Positions 56,215-64,000 of a stretch of DNA of 64,000 bases are shown here, piece after piece. The position numbers and the translations under genes are program-made. Under the pieces are notes generated by a model. That model was not told the origin of the DNA. It saw nothing but the letters and a program-made list of their open reading frames with translations, and did not search any database. The stretch spans positions 44,255,624-44,319,623 of the forward strand of contig NC_087066.1 of assembly GCF_963678635.1 (NCBI RefSeq), given 5' to 3'. Within the stretch, counting starts at the first letter, position 1, and each line of letters starts with the position of its first letter. The DNA comes from Symsagittifera roscoffensis. Its lineage: Eukaryota; Xenacoelomorpha; Acoela; Convolutidae.

Positions 56215-56470
56215 TGTGGTACTGCTGCCTCAGTAAATTTGAGATGCTATGTTATTATATGCATACTCATTATTGTTATTTAATTCTCAAGGCCATTATG
56301 TGCCGATCTGAAGCGTTCATGACTGTTACTCAGACTTCCATAAGGAGATACGGATCTCAGTAAATCATATTATAGAAATGCTCAGAAAAAGACATTAGAA
56401 CAATCTAAGCTGACCGTTGAAATTTTATCTGTTTTCATTTAAAATCAACGTTACTCTTTACGGTATCTTA
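56215..56470 (+). repeat. 3' LTR, LTR element copy 2
   Basis: 256 bp, 'tgtggtactgctgcctc' to 'tacggtatctta', clearly homologous to 49391-49647 with a moderate number of substitutions and indels, so the insertion is not recent. Followed by the target duplication gatac. Confidence 0.88.
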
Positions 56471-56499
56471 GATACGATGAGCCTCGTTGCTTTGACTTT

Positions 56500-56735
56500 C
56501 GAAGAAAGTCAGCGAATAGTTGCACTCGGGCTGTTTTTTTTAGTCCAGACAAGTTTCGGCTTTTAATCTGCCATTTTCGGTCAAAGTAATTTAGAACATA
56601 CTGAAAAGTATTTCGATGCATTGTACTCAATTTTTTAAAAAGTTTTTTATTGATGATCAATCTTTTTTGGAAGATTTTTTAGGGTTTAAGAGTTGCCAAT
56701 TTGGTATAATTAACGTGCGCTTTTTTCAGTTTTTT
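56500..56735 (+). repeat. Dispersed repeat shared with 90-345
   Basis: Second copy of the repeat described at 90-345. The frame at 56451-56660 (-) is incidental to it. Confidence 0.6.
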
Positions 56736-57794
56736 TAAACGTAGCAAATAAGCAGCAAACAAGACACATTATGATAATTTTAATTGAATCTGTCAAGATT
56801 TCTGAGTTCACTGTCTAGAAAGTGGAGATAATCAAAACAATACAAATCTCATTTTTAGCCACACCCATCTTTGGTCAAAAAGTAAACAAATCTATGCTGG
56901 GTCGAACAAATAAACGTTTAAAAAAACCGTCTTAAGTTGAAGAATACCATATTCATGTCGAAAAATTTAGAACATCTGAACTGGTTCAAGCAAAGTCGAA
57001 CATCTTTTTCTTGAGTCGAGAAAGTCGAATTATACTAAATAATAGTTAAAACATACCAAAATTCAGTCTGTAAAGTCGAACTATAAATCGGGCCCCTCAA
57101 CTCGGGAATGGAGCCGTCACAGATATGAAACAAAATATTTTTCAAAGACTGAATTATTTCTTCGTAAATAAGATGCTAGCGAATACGCGGAGGAAGAGGG
57201 GGGATTTGACCTACATTCGTTACTGAAACCATCCCAACAATAAACTACGCCAAACAAAAATAGAGCTAAAAACATTGAAAATCTACTGAACCTGAATATG
57301 AACTTAAAGATTTTTTTTTTGCTATCTCAATGCCTTGGATGACCCGCTGGAAGGTTGTAAGCTGCCTTCGACGCTAATTCAGATCAATGGTAAAAAGGTG
57401 ATATTCAAATGTGTTTGCCGGTCTGGTGTTATCGGTCATGACCAGATGTTTTGATAGGTCAAATAACTTTGCGCAAATGAAAATTGGTGTATTTAGTTAG
57501 TCACAGTTTGATAGTTTTGTTATGTGTAGCAATAATTAGGCCAACATTTTAAAACTTGTATCATTTGAAACTTTCAATTATGGCATCAACATCACAGTTT
57601 ATACAAGCGTGACAATATTTATACAAGCGTCGCCCAAAATTGTTTTCTCAAGTTTGAATTCTTATCTGGCCAGCTAACAATATGTAAGTTATATAAATTT
57701 TGATGTATATTTTAATTTAAATTTTTCTGTGACCTTGAGAAATAATTTGTCTGATAATTGCTTTTTCATGCAAAACTTGCTGATATAGAGAATT
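56736..57794. other. AT-rich spacer with 'gtcga' motifs
   Basis: No gene. The tract 56955-57110 has repeated 'agtcgaa' words like those at 10195-10470 and 48540-48640. A local repeat 'ttatacaagcgtgacaatat' / 'ttatacaagcgtcgcc' is at 57598-57632. Confidence 0.4.
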
Positions 57795-58062
57795 ACAGAA
57801 GGTTGGAACAGACAATATTAATTAAAAGGACGAGCAGATGACTTAACTCAGACAATTTCTGAATGCAAAAGCTGATTTTTCAGACGGAAAGTATGTCTAC
57901 TTCAAGGTCAACTAAAAGTTTAAATTTGCATACAAAAATTTCTCAAAACTGGCAAATAACTCTTTTTAGTCATTTCTGTCTGTTCCAATTTTTTGCAGCA
58001 TATTATATCGGTATAGAGAGTAAAAAGTTCGGACAGACAGAAATAATTAAAAAGAGCAACTG
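57795..58062. repeat. Inverted-repeat ends, CTCTTTTTAATTATTTCTGTCTG family
   Basis: 57950-57995 ('ctctttttagtcatttctgt' and 'ctgttccaattttttgc') and 58018-58058 ('gtaaaaagttcggacagaca', 'gaaataattaaaaagagc') form a compact head-to-head palindrome. A diverged end lies at 57799-57838 ('ttggaacagacaatattaat'). Another, inverted, is at 58565-58625. They look like repeated ends of a small DNA transposon. Confidence 0.6.
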
Positions 58063-58716
58063 TCTAGAAATCAACTAAAATTAAAACTGAAATAAACAAA
58101 ACATCGAAAGTTCATAAAGCAGAGTTACGGGATCTACTTAACAATCCCCACTTTCAACAAAGGGGAGGAGATTGTTAATTAGATTACTGGCAGCGAACAT
58201 TCGACCAATCAGAATGCAGCAAAATTCGAATTTACATACAATGCTCTAGTGCGAATTTACTGTTTTTATTTACAGGGGTGGATATTATTTAGTAAATACA
58301 ATAGGGGAAGGGAGGGGGGGGGGTGGGTGAATTTGTGAAGATCCGAGTTTCGCTCAAAATCTATAACCACGGCGGGCAATTGCATCCAAAGCGTCGAGCT
58401 GTTTTATATTAAAATCTGGATGTTCATCGCAGTATTTAAAAATTAGGCTAGCATTATAATCGGATAACCAACAATCTCGCATTTTGAATTTGGTCTGACA
58501 AAAAGTTCAAGGTTGTTCGGCTTCAGATTTTGCATGTAAAAAAGCGTCGAAAAGCACTGATTGCTCATTTTAATTAATTCTGTCTGTCCGAACTTTTTGC
58601 TACTAATTATATTTTGCTCTTTTTATAGGTATTGCAAAATTGTTGGTAATATCTCTTTCGGTCAACGAATCTGAACGAAGTTAATTAATTTAAAATTGCT
58701 TATTTGGCGGCTGATA

Positions 58717-59448
58717 CAGTGCTGATTTGAATTAACCGGACAAAGCAAGCTAAACTTCAAATTTAAAACGCGCTTTTCTCCAATTGGGTTGAGTTTAGGT
58801 GAAAACTTAAGAAGACAAAACTTGCTTAAAATTTTGGCAGAATTATTATGGTGTAATTTTTTTTGCAAAATTCGGGCCCAAAATTTTATCCCAAAAACGG
58901 GTCATTTTGGCTTTTCTTAGTTAATCAAAAATTACGCCGAAAAGACCCAGCCGATCACAGACATAATTATATCAAAGTGAGCCCCTTACGTAGCCCAACA
59001 AACTTTAAGAAAGGTATATTCTCCAAAATATTGTATAAATGAATTTATTTTTGTTTGGTAGACAAAAAAGGTCGTTTTTAATATATAAAATACCAACTTT
59101 TTATTTAAAAACAATTTTTAAACAATTTGCTATTTTTTTTGGAGAAAATACCCTTCTTAAAGTTTGTTGGGCTACGCAAGGGGCTCACTTTGATATAATT
59201 ATGTCTGTGATCGACTAGGTATTTTCGGCGTAAGTTTTGATTAACTGAGAAAAACCAAAATGACCCATTTTTGGGATAAAATTTTGGGCCCGAATTTTGC
59301 AAAACAAATTACACCATAATAATTCTGCTAAAATTTTAAGCAAGTTTTGTCTTCATAAGTTTTCACCTAAACTCAACCCAATTTGAGAAAAACGCGTTTT
59401 AAATTTCAAGTTTAACGCGTTTTGTCCGGTTAATTTAAATCAGCACTG
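58717..59448. mobile_element. Large foldback element, Tc1/mariner-like (TA-flanked)
   Basis: 732 bp, flanked by TA (58715-58716 and 59449-59450). The arms, about 300 bp each (58717-59022 and 59140-59448), are inverted copies with high similarity, starting 'cagtgctgatttgaattaac' and ending 'gttaatttaaatcagcactg', around a loop of about 120 bp. TA flanks and CAGTG ends suit Tc1/mariner-type transposition. No transposase. Single arms of the family are in both 5-kb units; 'tacagtgctgacgtaaaa' near 5539 may be another end. Confidence 0.88.
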
Positions 59449-59451
59449 TAT

Positions 59452-60802
59452 TAAATTTTCTTATTTCAGCGCGTAAAACAAAATCAAAAAATCTAATAAA
59501 CCTCAAACAACTGTTTTTGCACCGATTAATTTTCTCAAGGTCACCGATAATATTGCCAACCATTCGGCTTTAACTATAATTTTATTTTCTTTCCAATGTT
59601 TTGTAATTCTCTATTTTTTAAAATTGTTTTCATTGAAAACTTCTAAGCGTCTGCTGTAACTTTTTGATTTCTTTTTGATTTTTTTGAGAGAATTTTACCA
59701 ACATGACGCTAATCATTGCAGGTAAGCCATTCAAGCCTTCTCAGAAGTTTAGAAAATGGTAGTTCAGATATTACAGTTGGGAGAGTGTGACTATTGTTGA
59801 TGTTCCGGACGGGAGAGGAACATCAATTTCGACCTACCCCTATGAAAGCATCGAAAAAGTATCGAACCATATTAAAGCCTTATTGGCCGTTCCTCACACA
59901 CTCAGAAAAGCTGTCGGAGTGTCGAGAAATTGGTCTGAATATTTTAACAATTCGGGCTCAACTTAGTCAATTAAATTGAGTCTTCATTCACCAAGACGCC
60001 CTCAGTAAAGAAGCCATTATTACCAAGCAAGCGCTAAATGAAAATTCCAAAACTAGTTTTTTTAAGTAACATCAAGATTTCTTAACCTAAAAGCCTAAAC
60101 GGAGGTAAAATGTTTACATAACAATCGTTTCTCGATCGCTTCACTCGCTCGAAATTGAACTTAAACTCGTAATCAACACTGGTACCTTGTATTGATAACT
60201 TTTTTTATGTTGATCGAATCTCAATATGATATCGACATTTTTTGTTCAATTTAGTGAATTTTTGAGCATGAAATATAAAACTGTGACCTTAATAACATGA
60301 ATTGCGGTTGGACAACCAGTGTTTACTCAACCAAGAGTTAATTTAAGTCTGTTAGCAATTTTCACGCAAATAGCACGCAAGTTATTGACTAAATTGAGTT
60401 ACCTTTTGATGGTCTTATTTGCTTGTCGTCTAATTTCCTCAACCTAAAAGCTCCTCCTCATTTTCAATGGCCGGAACAATAATGTTATAAATGAATGGTT
60501 TTTGACAAAGGGGTTGAAATCAAAACGCAGACGGGAGAGTGAGTGACCATCTGGTTGAGATGATAACAGAAGGTGGCTGCAATCATCTGACAGCGGGTTT
60601 TCTGTAATTCCTTTGAAAAATTATATTCTTAAAGAGAATCGCTAATCAACAGATTTATTTCGCCGCAATGAAATGTTTCATGCTAAAAAAACGTGTTCAA
60701 ATTTCAGAAAATTTTAACTTTTTTTTAGTTCTCATTCCCGCGAGAGAAACCCCTGCTGATTTCATTTACCCAGACATCGACGCGAGGTCAGGCCGACTGA
60801 AA
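59452..60802. other. Upstream region of the sulfotransferase gene
   Basis: No certain gene. At 59785-60000 there is a less AT-rich stretch with a 10-bp perfect hairpin (59797-59806 / 59817-59826, 'ttgatgttcc'). It reads TYPYESIEKVSNHIKALLA and TLRKAVGVSRNWSEYF before a stop; I do not recognise it, and it may be a coding relic. 'cttttttttag' at 60719-60729 could be a 3' splice site in the sulfotransferase 5' UTR. Confidence 0.4.
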
Positions 60803-61825
60803 ATGGCGGAAGTGGCGAGAGATGAGAGCAACCGACAGTACACTAGCAACGAGGATGACGTCATCACAGAAGGGGATCATGTTGACCAATCAGATGACAG
60901 CGATGATGACCACGAGGATAACGAGAGTGTCACTTTCGAAGACACAGAGTACAATCACGAAATGATGACTCCAGGATACATATGCAAAGACTACTTTCTC
61001 AGTTTCAGTGTCCGACAAGAAGTCGTGAAGGCAATTCGCGATTACGACATCCATGACAACGAAGTATTCCTGGCGGGATATCCTAGGTCGGGAATTACTT
61101 GGACGCAGCGAATCATAGGCGCAATGCGAGATGGTCCCGATGTCGTGAATTCACCCGACTATGATTTAACTCAACATTTCCCCTTCATCGAGTATTACGA
61201 CATTTTCAACGTGCCCTTGTACGACGGGTTCGAGCTCTTCACTAAAATGAAAGCACCAAGAGTGGTGAAGACGCATCTTCCCTGTGAACTAATTCCACGA
61301 GCTTTTGAAAACACAGGCAAAGTTGTGGTTGTTCTAAGAAACCCAAAAGATATGATAGTCAGTTATTACAATCTATTTAAGAACTTGACTATGATAGACT
61401 ACATTGCGACGTTCGAGGAGTTTTTTGAGATTTTCCAGAACTCTCATTTGCCCTACGGTAGCTGGTTCAAATGGGTCTATTCATACTGGCAAGCAAAGCA
61501 GGATAAAACCATCAAAAACGTCCACTTTTTAGTGTATGAACAACTTTTTATCAACACTCGTCAAGAAGTTCAAAAACTTGCTGACTATCTCGGATATGAT
61601 TTGAGTGACGAAAAACGCATGCAGAAGGTTTTAGAAGCAATCTGTTTCGGAAGCATGCAGAACACAGTGTCATTTCCAGGGGCTAAAAACTTCATCAGAA
61701 GGGGAGGAGTGGGCGGATGGAAAAACGTACTAAGTGATGAAATTAGTGCGTGGATTGACAATAAAATCCGAACAGACCTGTACGAGAAAGGATTTCCAAT
61801 TGAATTTACATTCGAGTTACCCTAA
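60803..61825 (+). CDS. Cytosolic sulfotransferase, 340 aa, uninterrupted
   Basis: Transfers sulfate from PAPS to a small hydroxyl or amine acceptor in the cytosol. Domain order fits SULT enzymes: 5'-phosphosulfate loop YPRSGITW (93-100), catalytic His in VVKTHLP (His158), 3'-phosphate site VVLRNPKDMIVSYY (Arg179, Ser187), and the C-terminal PAPS loop FIRRGGVGGWKN (297-308). An acidic extension of about 55 residues precedes the fold (DDSDDDHEDN at 31-40), longer than usual for SULTs of about 290-300 residues. Two oddities: the usual Lys of the YPKSGTTW loop is Arg95 and the first Thr is Ile98. I chose the ATG at 60803 (aaaATGG); an in-frame ATG at 60668 would add 45 residues read through a likely splice acceptor. 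The coding region has no intron, unlike the other two genes here, which could mean a retrocopy or a lineage-specific structure. Substrate cannot be told. Confidence 0.92.
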   Translation: MAEVARDESNRQYTSNEDDVITEGDHVDQSDDSDDDHEDNESVTFEDTEYNHEMMTPGYICKDYFLSFSVRQEVVKAIRDYDIHDNEVFLAGYPRSGITWTQRIIGAMRDGPDVVNSPDYDLTQHFPFIEYYDIFNVPLYDGFELFTKMKAPRVVKTHLPCELIPRAFENTGKVVVVLRNPKDMIVSYYNLFKNLTMIDYIATFEEFFEIFQNSHLPYGSWFKWVYSYWQAKQDKTIKNVHFLVYEQLFINTRQEVQKLADYLGYDLSDEKRMQKVLEAICFGSMQNTVSFPGAKNFIRRGGVGGWKNVLSDEISAWIDNKIRTDLYEKGFPIEFTFELP

Positions 61826-63239
61826 TTTACTATTTATCCTCGACTGACAAATTGTTTGCGCAATGAAATTATGCCTGATAATTATTTTAATTCGACCCAA
61901 GTTTTTACACTTGTTTTTCTAAGTATTTGGAATTCGGTTTGAGAGTGAGGCAATGCTTTATAGCCAGAACATGAATTCATGATTGTAGTTAGTTTTCACC
62001 AAAGTTAGCAGATGGGAAAAATGAACAGCTTTATGTCTTTCTTTTTTCTCCCCTGCTCATTAGTTTGTTTAAAAAAACTTCGTAAGACATTGAGCATCCT
62101 TTTCTAAGTAGTAGGTAGGAATAGATCGAGAATTACCTCTACAGCAAAATATCACCGTAAAGCGTTTGAACTCCATAGCGAGGTCCATAAACACCGTTAC
62201 ACAAAACTTTTGAGAAAGGAGTGAAAGAAAATGTTGTTCTTGGGATAGCTTCGAATAAAATATATATTTTTTCTAGAAATAAAAAAAGACCGACGCAATT
62301 AAGGAATTATATTCTAACTACTAATGGGTGTATTTTTGTCCCTATTTCAGAACCCTAATCAAAGAAGTATTTAGGTGCCCCAACTGTGGTATCATGCCAA
62401 AGCTCTATTGGTTGTGATTCGCATTCCAAAGAGAAGCGTTGAAAGAAGTTATAAAATGTTGTATTTACGTCGAGAAATACTGAATTTTTCCGTTTTTCAG
62501 ACCAACTTATTTTTAGGAAAGAGGGGAGAAATGAAATGTCTGTCCCCTTCAGCTGCATTAACTGTATTTTCTGCTGTTGTCACCTAATGTTTGCAGATAA
62601 TTATCTAACTGAACCACCTCCGACGTCTCCGAAAAAAGTTAGAAAAAACTAACTTCGATTTTTTTTATGTTCTTTCATTTTTGATTTTCGGGGTAGGATC
62701 AATCTTTGATATACACACAGCAACCACAAAGCCTTGCTGCAATTGTAACCTCTCAACACAAAAACATTTCTACCCGGTGAGATACTCCAAGGATCTCTGA
62801 GTTGAGTGTAAAGACAATTTTACTATACATTGAAGTTCTTAGAACTGTTATGTATTTTACAGAGATAGCTGCCGAGTTACGCTCTAGCATAACACAAATC
62901 TGCCATTTGTACATGGCTGCAAGATTAAGTCTCATTTGACCTTGGCCTGAAAATATAAAACATTAAATAATATTTACCAACATTAAGAGCATCAAGTTTA
63001 CTGCATGCGCAGTACCCCACTCCCCTGGTAGCTGGAAAAACTTTAGCTTCTATAATAGATAAAAGTTTAATAAATAAAGATAGGTGTTTTAATCTCAGTT
63101 TAAGCAGCAGTTGGTTTGTTTTAGTCGGTTCTTTTAATTAATCTCAATTTCTATCTGCCAGCTTGGGTTCCAGCTCACGTACGGGTCTTGTGTTAAAATC
63201 AATAGATCTGTCCCCTCTGTGTATCAAAATGACCATTTT
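61826..63239. other. 3' flank of the sulfotransferase gene
   Basis: No gene recognised. It includes the candidate poly(A) signal at 62254. Frames at 62355-62587 overlap on both strands and have no family resemblance. Confidence 0.45.
62254..62259 (+). terminator. Candidate poly(A) signal of the sulfotransferase
   Basis: AATAAA 429 bp after the stop codon, on the coding strand; the first canonical hexamer I noticed downstream. Confidence 0.4.
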
Positions 63240-63990
63240 AATTCGATAATTCATCAAGGCCTCCGTGAGACGGCTTCCGTGTGTCTCCACTACTTCGGAG
63301 TCTGTGGCAAATTCTTTCACTGAGTGTTTGATTGGGTCCTCGAATCGTAATGGATCTTTTTTTTTGTAGGATATGCACTCTTTCGTACATTGCTTTCCTC
63401 CTGTCTTGACTCCTCTGAAAACACCGGTAGCGGGTCAAATTAATCGTTCCTTCTTTTATTTGGGTTTATCTCAGTCCTATTTCATTCGCTGTCTTCTGGA
63501 CCCCTCTCTATATTAGTTGATCCGCCAATGTCTCCCAATCTCCTGGAGCCAAATTGAGGTTCCGGAAAGTATCCTGGAGGTTTTCCGGTCGCGTCTTTGA
63601 ATCAATTGTTTTTAATTTCTCCGCACTTTTCTTCTGAGACTTTTAGGGGGTTGAATTGCTGATTTTCTCTCCCGGGTCCATTTGTTTGCTCGGTGGTGTC
63701 GGTTTAGATATCCGAATCGTCTCTTCCGTCGTTTTCTCCTCTTGCTTTGATGAGTCTTTCTTAGCTGCCTGTGCAGCTTTACATCGTCTTTCTTCTTGCT
63801 CCGTCACCTTTTTTACATCTTCTTCATCACGACTTGATCCTGTGTCTTAGGAATATGGGACTTTGGTCCCCCGTTGTTCGGCTTTGCACTTTCTATAGCC
63901 AAAATTAGACCTCCACCTGAACTTGTCTCCTATGATGTGACGTATGTTGGGTTATCCTGAAAAGTCCCTTTCTCTAAATCTCCGCCATTG
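63240..63990 (-). pseudogene. Remnant of an LTR-element-like 3' coding region, minus strand
   Basis: Read on the minus strand: a Lys/Glu-rich stretch (DEEDVKKVTEQEERRCKAAQ, KQEEKTTEETIRISKPTPP), a stop, then AEKLKTIDSKTRPENLQDTF and NLNLAPGDWETLADQLI, another stop, then QRSQDRRKAMYERVHILQKK. The central part resembles EKLTKKIIRQTASETIPEAF / QDMTPVEWEGLADQV at about 55563-55676 in LTR copy 2, and a basic stretch precedes it in both. It probably marks another, diverged LTR element entering from the right edge. Confidence 0.5.
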
Positions 63991-64000
63991 TTTTGTAGCT

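Larger units (their letters stand above)
49391..56470 (+). mobile_element. LTR retrotransposon copy 2 (Ty3/gypsy-like), both LTRs, 7.08 kb
   Basis: The LTRs are 49391-49647 and 56215-56470. The 5-bp target duplication gatac lies at 49386-49390 and 56471-56475. Order: gag, protease, RT, RNase H, integrase, long 3' region. RT and RNase H before integrase, with a 5-bp duplication, is the Ty3/gypsy arrangement. All coding parts carry frameshifts or stops, RT has an internal deletion, and a 193-bp MITE interrupts gag. Copy 1 (18695-21712) is the same family. Confidence 0.9.

Noticed and set aside
60668-60802. Upstream in-frame ATG extending the sulfotransferase by 45 residues
   Set aside because: The extension crosses a likely splice acceptor (cttttttttag at 60719-60729) and AT-rich low-complexity sequence; the ATG at 60803 has a better context.

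Overview
The window looks like a piece of an AT-rich, repeat-laden invertebrate animal genome. It holds three intron-style or single-copy metazoan genes: a 5'-truncated retinol-dehydrogenase-like SDR, an SVOP-like MFS transporter and a cytosolic sulfotransferase. It also holds LINE, Penelope-like and Ty3/gypsy-like retroelements, many MITE-sized inverted-repeat elements and a tRNA-Arg-like sequence. Introns are GT-AG and often several hundred bases long. I cannot name the species or phylum. Family names below come from recognising conserved motifs by eye; no database search was run.

Layout. 1-792: dispersed repeats. 793-4433 (+): five exons of an SDR, with its N-terminal exon(s) left of the window. 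4434-11084: about 6.6 kb of gene-poor AT-rich DNA with a diverged 0.43-kb duplication and a minisatellite. 11085-16803 (-): seven-exon, 627-residue SVOP/SV2-type transporter. Its introns hold two MITE copies and a degenerate array of a 'gtagccgcttatgcag' repeat. 16804-18694: three direct copies of a 0.19-kb inverted-repeat element. 18695-21712 (+): 5' part of an LTR retrotransposon, cut by a 200-base assembly gap. 21913-25186: two Penelope-like fragments in opposite orientation, then a LINE. 25597-30649 and 34666-39692: two copies of a 5-kb duplicated unit. LINE, Penelope endonuclease and local tandem repeats lie between them. 39693-46493: palindromes, a composite element built of CCGCTC repeats around a tRNA-Arg-like sequence, and a decayed LINE on the minus strand. 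48649-49074: hAT-like MITE with 8-bp target duplications. 49391-56470 (+): complete-length but inactivated LTR retrotransposon with both LTRs, a 5-bp target duplication and a nested MITE. 57795-59448: small palindromes and a large Tc1/mariner-like foldback element. 60803-61825 (+): uninterrupted sulfotransferase with an acidic N-terminal extension. 63240-63990 (-): remnant related to the 3' coding region of the LTR element.

The three host genes are not an operon and share no evident pathway: an NADP(H)-type reductase, a membrane transporter and a PAPS-dependent conjugating enzyme. Most of the window is the product of repeated transposition and duplication.

The most interesting observations are: (i) a zinc-finger segment sitting between reverse-transcriptase motifs B and C in two independent Penelope-like copies; (ii) a small membrane-protein reading frame in the 5-kb duplicated unit whose first 59 codons differ only at synonymous third positions; (iii) the CCGCTC composite element; (iv) a MITE that landed inside the gag zinc knuckle of the LTR element; and (v) a MITE whose target duplication overlaps a splice donor of the transporter gene.
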